DNA from: Pseudomonadota bacterium
GTDB taxonomy: Bacteria; Desulfobacterota; Binatia; Binatales; Binataceae
DNA: 64,000 nucleotides
Reading direction: 5' to 3'
Assembly (NCBI GenBank): GCA_021325025.1
Contig: JAJPHZ010000020.1
Coordinates: 62,001-126,000, forward strand
Position numbers and translations under genes: made by a program. Positions 17,247 through 26,073 of the stretch are shown piece after piece (the first letter of the stretch is position 1; every line of letters starts with the position of its first letter). The notes beneath the pieces are model-generated. The model was not told the origin of the DNA, made no database searches, and saw only the letters and a list, made by a program, of their open reading frames with translations.

Positions 17247-17754
17247 CGGCGCGGCACTGTTCGGCGCGCTGTTCATGTGCGCGTTGCTGCTGGCCCTGAC
17301 CCATCGCGCCGGCGCCTTCCCCTGGAGCATCGACATGTTCCGCGGCGAATCGGTCCAGGCGATGGCGCAGTCGCCGCGCGTGATGCCGCACGGCACGCTG
17401 CCGGTGGACGGCGAAGCGCCGATGAGCCGCGAGGTCGCCGCCGCCACGCTGCACAATCCGCTCAAGCCCACCGCCGCGGCGCTGGCCGCCGGCAAGTCGT
17501 TGTTCGAGAACAACTGCGCCGCCTGCCACGGTGACGGCGGACGTGGCGACGGCACGGTGCGCTTTTTGCTGCGCGTCCCGCCCGCTGACCTGACCGCCGG
17601 AGTCGCGGCCCAGCGCAGCGACGGTTACATCTACGCCACCATCCGCAACGGCAGCATCATGATGCCGTCGTACGGGGACGCAATGTCGCCCACTGAGCGC
17701 TGGGAAGTGGTGCTCTATGTGCGCTCGCTGCAGAGGAGGACAAGCGCGCGATGA
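17233..17754 (+). CDS. actE: Alternative complex III, monoheme cytochrome c subunit ActE
   Basis: 173 residues from GTG 17233, with AGGAGG at 17221, overlapping the end of actD by 14 bases. An N-terminal hydrophobic signal or anchor (about 8-20) is followed by a class I cytochrome c domain with CAACH (about 95-99) and a Met ligand probably in GSIMMPSYGDAM. ActE is the terminal cytochrome of ACIII and passes electrons to the oxidase or a soluble cytochrome. Its stop overlaps the start of actF. Confidence 0.92.
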   Translation: MRQPDGAALFGALFMCALLLALTHRAGAFPWSIDMFRGESVQAMAQSPRVMPHGTLPVDGEAPMSREVAAATLHNPLKPTAAALAAGKSLFENNCAACHGDGGRGDGTVRFLLRVPPADLTAGVAAQRSDGYIYATIRNGSIMMPSYGDAMSPTERWEVVLYVRSLQRRTSAR

Positions 17755-18902
17755 ACCGCAGCGGCCCCACTACCGTGCTGCTTGCAGTGGCCGTCGCGAT
17801 CGGAGTTGCGGCGTTCGCGCTGGCGATGGCCGACGGGGCCGCGCTGCGCGCGTGGGAGGCCTTTTTGGTCAACCTGCTGTTCTGGATGGGAATCGCGCAG
17901 GGCGGCATCTGCGTCTCGGCCTCCTTCTACCTGACCAACGCGCGCTGGGGCGGCACCGGTCAGTACCGCCTGGCCGAAGCTTTCGTCGGCTTCCTGCCGC
18001 TGAGCTTCCTGCTGTTCTGGCTGTTGTTCGCCGGCCGCCATCAAATTTTCGTGTGGGTCGATCATCCGCTGCCAGAAAAGGCCGACTGGCTCAACGCCCC
18101 GTTTCTGTTCGCGCGCGACGGCGCAGCGCTTTTGATCATGACTTTGCTCAGCCTGTGGTTCGTGCGCGTCTCACGCCGCGAAGACGTGCTGCGCTGGACC
18201 GCCTCCAGCGGTGATATCGGCGACCCGCCGCGCGCTATCCGCCGGCTGGCCGTGGCGGTTGCGCTGTGCTACGCGGCCATCTATTCGCTCATCGCTTTCG
18301 ACCTGGTGATGTCGCTGGCGCCGCGATGGCACAGTACGCTGTTCGGCGCCTACTTCTTCACCGGCGCCTACTGGAGCGCGATCGTGGCGATGGCGCTGGT
18401 GGGAATCGCCGCCAGCTCGGAGGCCCGCGATGACGCCCGCTTCCGCGATGCGCTGCACGATATCGGCAAGCTGGTCTTTGCCTGCTCGGTGTTCTGGGTC
18501 TACCTGTTGTTCGCCCAATACATCGTGATCTGGTACGGCGATATCCCCTCGGAGACGTTCTTCGTGGTGCCGCGCGTGCAGCATCTGCCCTGGGGCGCGC
18601 TGGGATGGGCGGCGCTGGTGCTGATCTGGGCAATTCCGTTTTGCATGCTGATGGGGAAGCGGCCCAAACGCACCCCTGCCATCATGCGTGTCGTGTGCGT
18701 GCTGGGACTCATCGGCATGTGGATCGAACGCTACGTGCTGGTGGTGCCGTCGCTGTCCCCCGCACGCGTCCCCTTGGGATGGATCGAGTTGCTGATCACG
18801 GTGGGCTTTGCCGGCGCGTTCGGGCTGACGGCACTGCCGGGGTTGCGGATGCTGCCGGCGCCGGCGCTGGCGCGTCCCGCTGATCAGGGAGGTGCACATT
18901 GA
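17751..18902 (+). CDS. actF: Alternative complex III, membrane subunit ActF (NrfD-like)
   Basis: 383 residues with about ten membrane helices, related to ActC. It carries FWMGIAQGGICVSASFYL near the N-terminus and a VMSLAPRWHSTLFGAYFFTG segment in the middle. ATG 17751 overlaps the actE stop by 4 bases and its own stop overlaps the coxB start. In ACIII, ActF packs with ActC in the membrane core. No ActG gene follows; the operon continues straight into the oxidase. Confidence 0.92.
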   Translation: MNRSGPTTVLLAVAVAIGVAAFALAMADGAALRAWEAFLVNLLFWMGIAQGGICVSASFYLTNARWGGTGQYRLAEAFVGFLPLSFLLFWLLFAGRHQIFVWVDHPLPEKADWLNAPFLFARDGAALLIMTLLSLWFVRVSRREDVLRWTASSGDIGDPPRAIRRLAVAVALCYAAIYSLIAFDLVMSLAPRWHSTLFGAYFFTGAYWSAIVAMALVGIAASSEARDDARFRDALHDIGKLVFACSVFWVYLLFAQYIVIWYGDIPSETFFVVPRVQHLPWGALGWAALVLIWAIPFCMLMGKRPKRTPAIMRVVCVLGLIGMWIERYVLVVPSLSPARVPLGWIELLITVGFAGAFGLTALPGLRMLPAPALARPADQGGAH

Positions 18903-19924
18903 GTTCCGCCTCCATTCGTGCAGCGATACATACACTGCTGGCAGGCGTTTTTGCCGCCCTGCTGAGCGGATGCGATCCGCGGCGCTTCCCGGGCAGCACC
19001 TTCGCGCCGCGCTCGGACATGGCGCACTGGGTTGAGGCGGTCTATTTCGAGGTCATCGGCTGGGACGGTCTCATTCTGATTCTGATTTGCGTGCTGGTGT
19101 TTTTGTGCCTGACGCGCTTTTCCACCCGCGCTTCGGAGGATCAGCCCAAGCCTCCGCCGCCGCATCCGGAATATCTCGGCCTGGAAGTGGCGTGGACGGT
19201 GGGGCCCGCGTTGATCCTGCTGTTCATCGCAGTGCCCTCGCTGCGCATCGTGTTCCGCACGCAGCAGAGCGCGCCGCCTACCAACGCGCTGATCATCAAC
19301 GTCACCGCGCATCAATGGTGGTGGCAATTCGACTATCCTTCGATGGGCATTCACACCGCCAATGAGGTGCATATTCCGGTCGATCGTCCGGTGCGCTTCC
19401 TGCTCAATTCAACCGACGTGATCCACAGCTTTTGGATTCCGGCGATGGGCGGCAAGCGTGACGTGGTGCCGGGCCACGTCAACGAACTGACATTCACGCC
19501 GCAGGTCACCGGCGAGTATATCGGCGAATGCGCGGAATTTTGCGGCCTCTCGCACGCCAACATGCGTTTTCGCGTCTTCGTTCAAAGCCGCGTCGCGTTT
19601 GACGACTGGCGCGCCAATCAGGCCGGCGGGCCGCGCCTGCCCACCGGTGGCCCGGCACGGGCCGGCGAACAGGTTTACGTGACCAGCGCCTGCACCACCT
19701 GCCACGCGATTGCCGGCTATTCTTCGGGTTACATCGGCCCCAATCTGACCCATTTCGCCAGCCGCACCACGTTTGCCGGCTCGACGCTGCGCAACACTCC
19801 GCAAAACCTGGCGGCATGGCTTGAGAATCCGCAGGCGCTCAAGCCCGGCGCGCAGATGCCGGCGCTCGGTCTGCGTGGCACCGAACTCAACGATCTGGTC
19901 GCGTACCTGGAAAGCCTTAAGTAG
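18899..19924 (+). CDS. coxB: Cytochrome c oxidase subunit II fused to cytochrome c (caa3 type)
   Basis: 341 residues from TTG 18899, overlapping actF by 4 bases. A lipoprotein signal (LLSGC, Cys25) and one or two membrane helices are followed by the CuA domain with GECAEFCGLSHANM (about 207-220). A C-terminal cytochrome c domain with CTTCH (about 264-268) carries a heme and marks the caa3 type. It accepts electrons from ACIII (or the nearby cytochromes) and passes them via CuA to subunit I. Length is normal for caa3 subunit II. Confidence 0.95.
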   Translation: MSSASIRAAIHTLLAGVFAALLSGCDPRRFPGSTFAPRSDMAHWVEAVYFEVIGWDGLILILICVLVFLCLTRFSTRASEDQPKPPPPHPEYLGLEVAWTVGPALILLFIAVPSLRIVFRTQQSAPPTNALIINVTAHQWWWQFDYPSMGIHTANEVHIPVDRPVRFLLNSTDVIHSFWIPAMGGKRDVVPGHVNELTFTPQVTGEYIGECAEFCGLSHANMRFRVFVQSRVAFDDWRANQAGGPRLPTGGPARAGEQVYVTSACTTCHAIAGYSSGYIGPNLTHFASRTTFAGSTLRNTPQNLAAWLENPQALKPGAQMPALGLRGTELNDLVAYLESLK

Positions 19925-19932
19925 GAAGGGCG

Positions 19933-22371
19933 ATGGTCGCTTTACCCAAGGAAATCACCGTTGAAGAGAGCTACCTGGAGGGCGGCGGGCTGTGGGGATG
20001 GTTGACCACTACCGACCACAAGCGCATCGGCGTGCTCTACGGTCTCACCACGCTGGTGTTCCTTCTGATCGGCGGCATCGAAGCGCTGTTGATGCGGATC
20101 CAGTTGGCGCGCCCCGACAACACCTTTCTGAGCGCCCACCTGTACAACGAGATGTTCACCATGCACGGCACCACGATGATCTTCCTGGTCGTGATGCCGG
20201 TGGGGCTGGGCTTCTTCGCCAACTTCATCGTGCCGCTGCAAATCGGCGCGCGCGATGTGGCCTTTCCGCGGCTTAACGCCCTGTCCTACTGGATTTTTCT
20301 GTTCGGCGCACTGGTGCTCAATGCGGGCTGGTTGGCCAACGTGGCGCCCAATGCCGGATGGTTCGGCTATGCCAACCTGACCGAGAGCTACTATTCGCCG
20401 GGCCTCAATATCGACTTCTGGACCCTGGGGCTGCTGATTTCGGGGGTCGGCAGCGTTATGGCCGCGGTCAATCTGCTGGCTACCGTCATCAACATGCGCG
20501 CTCCGGGCATGACCTTCATGCGCATGCCGCTGTTCGTGTGGTCGGTGATGGTGATGTTCGTGCTGATCCTGGTGGCCTTTCCGCCGCTGACTGTGGGCCT
20601 GATCTTCCTGATGATGGATCGGTTCTTCGGCACGCACTTCTACCGCGCGGTGGCGGGCGCCACGCCGCTGTTGTGGCAGCATCTGTTCTGGCTGTTCGGC
20701 CATCCCGAAGTCTACATCATGGTGCTGCCGGCCTTCGGCATCATGTCGGAAATCGTGCCGACCTTCTCGCGCAAGCCGCTATACGGTTACCCGGTGATGG
20801 CGTACTCGACGGCGCTGATTGGATTTTTGTCCTACGGCGTGTGGGCGCATCACATGTTCGCGGTGGGGATGGGTCCGGTGGCCGACAGCGCCTTTGCGCT
20901 GACTTCGATGCTGATCGCGATTCCCACCGGCATCAAGATCTTCAGTTGGATCGCAACGATGTGGGGCGGCGATCTGAAAATGAAGACGCCGTTTTTGTTC
21001 GCTCTCGCCTTCCTCATCCAGTTTACGATGGGCGGGCTGAGCGGCGTCATGCACGCCCAGCCGCCCATCGACCTGCAGCAGACCGACTCCTACTTTGTGG
21101 TCGCCCATTTCCATTATGTGCTCTTCGGCGGCGCCGCCTTCGCTTTGCTCGGCGGTCTGTATTATTGGTGGCCCAAGGTCACGGGGCGGTTGCTCGATGA
21201 GCGGCTGGGCCGATGGAATTTCTGGACCATTGTGATCGGCTTTAACCTGACCTTCTTTCCCATGCACATCATGGGCGCCGAGGGGATGCCGCGGCGGGTG
21301 TACCGTTATCCGGGCGACATGGGGCTGAACTCGCTGAACATGCTATCGACGATCGGCGCCTTTCTGATGGCTTTTTCGGTGCTGATCCTTCTCATCAACA
21401 TCTATAAGACCCGGCGCAGGGGCGCCGTGGCCGGGCCCGACCCCTGGGATGGCCGCACGCTGGAATGGTCGATTCCATCGCCGCCGCCTGCCTACAACTT
21501 CAAAAACATTCCGCTGGTGCGCGCGCGCGACGCGTTCTGGCGCGAAAAGTACGGCTACGAGCAGCCGCCAACCGCGGCGCCTGCCCCGGCCGCAGCCCAA
21601 GCGGTCGAGCACATTCATATGCCGCCGCCGTCGCTGTATCCGATTCTGATCGCGGCTGGTATTACGATGACGGGGATCGGCTTCATGCTCTGGCCGCGCA
21701 TCGTCGTCACAGGCTTGGTGCTGACCGTGTTCAGTGCAATCGCGATGGCGTTTGAGTATCCCGAGGCTGGGGCTGAAAGCGAAGCCTCGATCGGTCCGGC
21801 AACCGGCCTTGACACGCGCAAGGTCGGGATCTGGTGCTTTATCGGCTCGGAATCGTTGTTTTTCGCCTCGCTGATCGCGACTTACATGATTTACAAGGGA
21901 CGCGACCTGGTTGGGCCGACCGCCGAGACCATCCTCAACGTGCCGCTGACCACCACCACCACGTTCGTGCTGCTGATGAGCAGTCTGACGATGGTGCTGG
22001 CGCAGGATGCATATCGGCGCACCGACCGCACCTGGGGCCTGCGATGGTTGTTCGTCACGATTGTGCTGGGTCTGATTTTCCTGGGTGGGCAGGTGTACGA
22101 ATTCGCCAGTTTCTATCATGAAGGGCTGACGCTACAGACCAACCTCTTCGGCGAAACCTTCTATACGATGGTGGGCTTTCATGGAGCGCACGTCGCAATC
22201 GGCGTGATCGTTCTGGCAGTGCTGGCCGGCGCTTCGCTCGCCGGATGGTTCAAGGTCCGCAACCGCGATGTCGCGGTGGAGGCCGCCGCGCTTTACTGGC
22301 ATTTCGTCGATATCGTGTGGGTTGTAATCTTCAGTGTTGTCTACCTGATGAGGGCGATCGCAAAAGCATGA
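19933..22371 (+). CDS. coxA: Cytochrome c oxidase subunit I-III fusion
   Basis: 812 residues. Residues 1 to about 540 are the heme-copper oxidase subunit I: His78 and His394 (low-spin heme), His257 with Tyr261 and Glu259 in GHPEVYI, His306-His307 (CuB), and His392 (heme a3). Glu259 in GHPEVYI, rather than the Tyr-Ser form, fits the A1 type with the D-channel glutamate. Residues from about 615 to 812 are subunit III with seven-helix character (IGSESLFFASLIATYMIYKG; FHGAHVAIGV). The fusion is known in several caa3 oxidases. The linker (about 545-600) is Pro/Ala rich. It starts 8 bases after coxB. Confidence 0.95.
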   Translation: MVALPKEITVEESYLEGGGLWGWLTTTDHKRIGVLYGLTTLVFLLIGGIEALLMRIQLARPDNTFLSAHLYNEMFTMHGTTMIFLVVMPVGLGFFANFIVPLQIGARDVAFPRLNALSYWIFLFGALVLNAGWLANVAPNAGWFGYANLTESYYSPGLNIDFWTLGLLISGVGSVMAAVNLLATVINMRAPGMTFMRMPLFVWSVMVMFVLILVAFPPLTVGLIFLMMDRFFGTHFYRAVAGATPLLWQHLFWLFGHPEVYIMVLPAFGIMSEIVPTFSRKPLYGYPVMAYSTALIGFLSYGVWAHHMFAVGMGPVADSAFALTSMLIAIPTGIKIFSWIATMWGGDLKMKTPFLFALAFLIQFTMGGLSGVMHAQPPIDLQQTDSYFVVAHFHYVLFGGAAFALLGGLYYWWPKVTGRLLDERLGRWNFWTIVIGFNLTFFPMHIMGAEGMPRRVYRYPGDMGLNSLNMLSTIGAFLMAFSVLILLINIYKTRRRGAVAGPDPWDGRTLEWSIPSPPPAYNFKNIPLVRARDAFWREKYGYEQPPTAAPAPAAAQAVEHIHMPPPSLYPILIAAGITMTGIGFMLWPRIVVTGLVLTVFSAIAMAFEYPEAGAESEASIGPATGLDTRKVGIWCFIGSESLFFASLIATYMIYKGRDLVGPTAETILNVPLTTTTTFVLLMSSLTMVLAQDAYRRTDRTWGLRWLFVTIVLGLIFLGGQVYEFASFYHEGLTLQTNLFGETFYTMVGFHGAHVAIGVIVLAVLAGASLAGWFKVRNRDVAVEAAALYWHFVDIVWVVIFSVVYLMRAIAKA

Positions 22372-22691
22372 CCTCGCAAGCTGAAACTGCCGGCGGTGTC
22401 GGGCCTCAGCACCAATCGCGCACGCTTGCCTACCTGGTGGTGGCGGGTCTGCTGGCAATCCTGACCGCGATGGAGGTGTGGGCCTCCTACATCCACGCCC
22501 TGCGTCCGATCCTGGTGCCGCTGCTGGTGGTGCTGTCCGGCGCGAAGTTCGCACTGGTGGTGTTGTTTTACATGCACCTGCATTACGACAGTTGGACCTT
22601 CAGCGCTATCTTTCTGCCTGCGCTGCTGATCGCGGTGATTGTGGTGATAAGCCTGGTGGCGCTGATGGTCCGCTTTTTCGCGGGATTCTGA
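22368..22691 (+). CDS. coxD: Cytochrome c oxidase subunit IV family (CoxD-like)
   Basis: 107 residues from ATG 22368, overlapping the coxA stop by 4 bases. Three membrane helices (about 20-38, 43-61 and 77-101), including the VVLFYMHLHYD turn shared by prokaryotic Cox4 proteins. It is a small stabilising subunit of the oxidase. Its identity rests on the FYMHLHYD-type motif and its position. Confidence 0.87.
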   Translation: MTSQAETAGGVGPQHQSRTLAYLVVAGLLAILTAMEVWASYIHALRPILVPLLVVLSGAKFALVVLFYMHLHYDSWTFSAIFLPALLIAVIVVISLVALMVRFFAGF

Positions 22692-22702
22692 GGCCCGCCG
22701 CG

Positions 22703-23497
22703 ATGGAAGATCTACATCCGAGCGTCATCATCGGGGTGCTCGCGCTGGCAGCATTGTATATCGGCGCGGTGCGTGCGAGCGGACGCAGGGTAACACCGTT
22801 TCAGGCGGCCGCGTTCGCCGGGGCGCTGATCGTGATGCTGCTTGCGCTGTGCGGCCCGATCGACGAACTGGAGGACGACCGCTTGTTTGTCGCGCACATG
22901 GCACAACATCTGATGCTGTGCCTGCTGATGCCGCCGCTGCTGCTGCTGGGGTTGACGGACTGGATGGTGCGCCCGCTGCTGCTCAACCGATGGGTTCGGC
23001 CCGCGGCGCGTCTGTTGTTCAATCCGCTGGTCGCATTTTTGGGCTACAACGCGATGCTGGTGGCGGTGCACGGGCCGCGGCTGTACGACCTGATGTGCCG
23101 CGACGACGCGGTGCATATCACGATCCATCTGGTGATGATGGCGGCCGGGGTGATGCTGTGGTGGCCGCTGTTCAGCCCGCTGCGGGAGCTGCCGCGGCTC
23201 AACTATCCCGCGCAAATCCTCTACCTGTTTCTGCTGCTGATTCCGATGGCGGCGGTCGCCGCGCCGATTTCCTTTGCGACTTCGGTAATCTACCCCTGGT
23301 ACCTGGAAGGTCCCCATCCCTTCGGGATCGCACCGCTTGCAGATCAGGTCGCAGGTGGACTACTGATGTGGGTAGGTGCGGGGTTTTACGTCATATGCGT
23401 GGCGACCCTGATTTTTTACCAATGGGCGCAGCGCGACGATTGCGACGACCCGGTTGTGCGTCGCACGACAGACTTGCGCGCGGCAAAATCCCACTAA
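22703..23497 (+). CDS. ctaG: Cytochrome c oxidase assembly protein, CtaG family (caa3 type)
   Basis: 264 residues from ATG 22703, with about seven membrane helices. Landmarks are AHMAQHLMLCLLMPPLLLLG (about 70-89), HITIHLVMMAAGVMLWWPL, and the FATSVIYPWYL segment near the C-terminus. CtaG_caa3 proteins help assemble the CuB site of caa3 oxidases. It is the last recognisable oxidase gene of the operon. No SCO protein or heme O/A synthase is encoded in the window, so those must lie elsewhere. Confidence 0.9.
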   Translation: MEDLHPSVIIGVLALAALYIGAVRASGRRVTPFQAAAFAGALIVMLLALCGPIDELEDDRLFVAHMAQHLMLCLLMPPLLLLGLTDWMVRPLLLNRWVRPAARLLFNPLVAFLGYNAMLVAVHGPRLYDLMCRDDAVHITIHLVMMAAGVMLWWPLFSPLRELPRLNYPAQILYLFLLLIPMAAVAAPISFATSVIYPWYLEGPHPFGIAPLADQVAGGLLMWVGAGFYVICVATLIFYQWAQRDDCDDPVVRRTTDLRAAKSH

Positions 23498-23603
23498 GCA
23501 AAAAACGAGAAACGAGCGGCGGCTCGGAACCGCTGCCTTCCGCTCGCTCCCACCTCCCTGCTGTCCCCTCGTTGCTCGAATCTGTACGTTCGGGGGTACA
23601 GCA
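23498..23603. other. Short intergenic region with hairpin potential after ctaG
   Basis: CGAGCGG and CCGCTCG pair around an inner GGCGG/CCGCTGCC hairpin (about 23513-23552). It could slow or end transcription of the respiratory operon. There is no T-tract, so it is not a proper intrinsic terminator. Confidence 0.3.
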
Positions 23604-24566
23604 ATGAGGCGGCATAACGTTGTCGGCGACGGCGCCATGGCCGGTCTGTTGGGGGCGGTAACGGTGGCGCTGTGGTTTCTGCTCTTCGATATTTCACGCG
23701 GGCGGCCGCTGGAGACTCCGGCGCTGCTCGCGGCGGCCCTGCTGCACGGCCAGCCGATTGTCAATGGCATCCAGCTTCACCTGGTGATTGAATACACCGT
23801 GCTGCATTTCGCCGCCTTCCTGCTCTTCGGCATCGCCGCGGCGATTCTGATCGAAGCGGCCGAACGCGAGCGCCCGCTCATCATTTCCCTGCTCATCTTT
23901 CTGTTCGCTTTCGAAGTGCTGTTTGTGGCGCTGACGGTGTTCATGGGGCCAATCGTATCGGCCGCGCTGTCATGGTGGAGCGTGCTGGCCGGCAATCTGC
24001 TGGCCACCGCAGTAATGCTCGGCTACTTCTTCCTGCTGCGCCATCCGATGTTGCTCAAGGAGTTGTTCGGCCCGTGGGTCAACATCCTGTTCGAAGGCAT
24101 TGTTTCAGGCTTGATCGGCGCCACCGTGGTGGCGGTGTGGTTTCTGCTGTGCGACCTGGGGACCGATTTGCCGTTCCGCACGCCGGCCTTGTTAGGCGGC
24201 GTTTTGCTGGAGGGGATTTACGACCCCGCCGCGATCCAGGCCTCGGTTCCGCTGGTGTTGGGCTACACCGTCCTGCACTATGCGGCCTTCATCCTGTTCG
24301 GCCTGGTCGCCGCCGGTCTGGTCGCCGCCTCTGAGCGCGAACCGATTCTCCTGCTCGGCTTCCTGATCCTGTTCGCTTGCTTCGAGGTCTTTTTCCTGGG
24401 TTTTGCCGCGATGCTCAGCCATTCGCTGCTCGACCAGATCGGATGGTCCACGATCGTGGCGGGCAATCTGCTCGCCGCCGCCGCCATGATCGCCTTCTTC
24501 TTCCTGCGCCATCGCCGCCTCCACATCCGGCTGCGCGAAAGCTGGGCGGCAATTACGCAGGAGTAG
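23604..24566 (+). CDS. Multi-pass membrane protein with an internal duplication, function unknown
   Basis: 320 residues from ATG 23604. Two halves of about 150 residues repeat the same order: GLLGAVTVALWFLLFD versus GLIGATVVAVWFLLCD, then a TPALL motif, then YTVLHFAAFLLFG versus YTVLHYAAFILFG, then ERERPL versus EREPIL, and SVLAGNLLATAVMLGYFFL versus TIVAGNLLAAAAMIAFFFL. Each half has about four membrane helices. I know no function. It follows ctaG by 106 bases with no convincing terminator, so it may be read with the oxidase operon. Unusual start context; an upstream in-frame extension to 23454 would overlap ctaG and lacks a ribosome site. Confidence 0.75.
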   Translation: MRRHNVVGDGAMAGLLGAVTVALWFLLFDISRGRPLETPALLAAALLHGQPIVNGIQLHLVIEYTVLHFAAFLLFGIAAAILIEAAERERPLIISLLIFLFAFEVLFVALTVFMGPIVSAALSWWSVLAGNLLATAVMLGYFFLLRHPMLLKELFGPWVNILFEGIVSGLIGATVVAVWFLLCDLGTDLPFRTPALLGGVLLEGIYDPAAIQASVPLVLGYTVLHYAAFILFGLVAAGLVAASEREPILLLGFLILFACFEVFFLGFAAMLSHSLLDQIGWSTIVAGNLLAAAAMIAFFFLRHRRLHIRLRESWAAITQE

Positions 24567-24668
24567 GCGAACCTCCTCCCGCAAGCGAGCCGCCCGTGCA
24601 GGATGGGATTCGGTCGCGGCTGGCGCGGGGCACGACACCGCGCCCGCGCCAGCCGCCGATCGCATTGC

Positions 24669-25373
24669 CTACATGAAGTAGGGCGCCGCGATGTCCTTGA
24701 AGCGGGCGTACATCAGCCACACCTTGGCACCGGGCAGATAGGGATAATCCACCGGCTTGTTGCCCACCGTCTTAAGCCCGAAACTCTTGTAGATCGGATA
24801 CAGCGCCTCTACCGGATTGGTGATGAGCAGGGCGGGGCGGCGCGAGAAGATGAACAGCCGGGCGCCGTCGGCCAACGCTTTGGCCAGCCCCCGCTTTTGC
24901 ATGGTCGGATCGATCACCAGTCCGCCGAACTCGAAAATCTCGCTGGCGCTCAGCCCCTTGAACAGCGCGGCAGGATAAAGATGCCCCACCGTCAATGGGG
25001 CTTCGGCCAGCGAGCGGGCCCAGAACGCGCCCACAATCGGCGGGCGTTTGTCCTCTTCACCCCGTTTGACCCAATACAACCCGAAATGCAGCGCCATCGG
25101 CCACAGGTTCATCAGCACCTTCTTTTCGATAATCCCCACCCCGCCCCACGACCGCTTGTGCAACCGCGCCAGTTCCCGCATTCCCAACGCGGTACCGATC
25201 GGACGCACCTCGAAGCGCCCCTCCTCATCCGCCACGGTGCCGAGGTCGGGCGGCGTGAAGATTTTGACGCTGTCGGCTTTGGGCGCCGGCCCGGCAGCGC
25301 TGGTAAGCCGGTCCGCCGAAGCTCTACCCTCGGTCTGTTCGGTGGCAATCCTGGATTGTTGTTGGGCTTCCAC
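24669..25373 (-). CDS. GNAT-fold protein, FeeM-like N-acyl amino acid synthase candidate
   Basis: 234 residues. After a low-complexity N-terminal ~40 residues, the body has an acyltransferase-like pattern: FEVRPI near residue 53, GVGIIEKKVLMNLWPM, then FEFGGLVIDPTMQKRGLAKAL (about 146-166), where a beta strand is followed by a pantetheine-binding-like helix start. That resembles the N-acylamino-acid synthase/GNAT group (FeeM-like) more than classical GNATs, because the R/Q-x-x-G-x-G/A loop is only partly kept (QKRGLA). Substrate unknown. No neighbour on the same strand is close. The 284 bases before its start hold nothing I can identify. Confidence 0.55.
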   Translation of the reverse strand: MEAQQQSRIATEQTEGRASADRLTSAAGPAPKADSVKIFTPPDLGTVADEEGRFEVRPIGTALGMRELARLHKRSWGGVGIIEKKVLMNLWPMALHFGLYWVKRGEEDKRPPIVGAFWARSLAEAPLTVGHLYPAALFKGLSASEIFEFGGLVIDPTMQKRGLAKALADGARLFIFSRRPALLITNPVEALYPIYKSFGLKTVGNKPVDYPYLPGAKVWLMYARFKDIAAPYFM

Positions 25374-25657
25374 TTTCGACTACCTCCATTTGATGTTTGT
25401 TGCTTGTTGGCAATGTATCCCGAGCGTGCGGCGGGTTCCTTGCCGTGGGCTAAGGGCTGCGCCCGCGAGGCCCGTGTTCGATCGCATGCGGAATTGTTTC
25501 ATCCGGAGCCGTTTTCATAATCATGTCTACTCCAACCAAATCTGGTAAAATATTTACGAGTGGTCCCCTCCTCTATTTCCTTTTGGGGATAAAATGGGGA
25601 TATTCGATCATTCGTTGTGCATCCCTCCATCGGCCAGCGTTTGATGAGGAGGTTGAG

Positions 25658-25888
25658 GTGAACTGCAGTTTCTGCGGTAAAGAGGCGTACAGGGATCGAG
25701 CATTCAACGGGGCCGAAGATAGTGATGGACGCAGGGCTTGCATCTGTCACGATTGCGTACGCGACCTGTATATCGCAATGATAGCGGCCGAGATGCGACC
25801 CCCATCGCCAGTGCGTAATCTTACTCCAAATCCATCGCCGTCGGCACGCGCTCGAGTCATCCAACTCCACCCTCGCAAGGAACAATAA
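25658..25888 (+). CDS. ClpX-type C4 zinc-finger miniprotein
   Basis: 76 residues from GTG 25658, with a perfect AGGAGG at 25647-25652; longer frames back to 25523 lack a ribosome site. The Cys pairs C3-x2-C6 (NCSFCGK) and C30-x2-C33 (ICHDCV), with a helix after the second pair, form the small zinc-binding fold of the ClpX N-terminal domain (ZBD). There is no AAA+ domain. Stand-alone ZBDs occur as separate genes in many bacteria, perhaps as adaptors or protein-binding modules; their role is not known. The C-terminal third is Pro/Arg rich and looks disordered. Confidence 0.75.
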   Translation: MNCSFCGKEAYRDRAFNGAEDSDGRRACICHDCVRDLYIAMIAAEMRPPSPVRNLTPNPSPSARARVIQLHPRKEQ

Positions 25889-26073
25889 ACAGGCCCTCGC
25901 TCCCTCTTGCGGGTAAATCTCCCGGCCTCTTTTCATACAGCCGCCAGCACAGCCTTCCTTTTCGCACCCGGGCACTCCTGTTCACCCTTGGCCTGAAATC
26001 GTGCTAAACGCGGTTTTGGAGGGACCCGAGAGTCGATTGTCAAGGTGGTTGGATTGCCCCAAGGAGTTGGCGC

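Noticed and set aside
20698..20720. A2-type (Tyr-Ser) heme-copper oxidase
   Set aside because: The helix reads GHPEVYI with Glu259, the A1 signature; the YS pair seen further on (MAYSTAL) is not at the diagnostic place.
25499..25975. 158-codon minus-strand frame over the ClpX zinc-finger gene
   Set aside because: It has no ribosome site or domain, while the plus strand has AGGAGG and two CxxC pairs.
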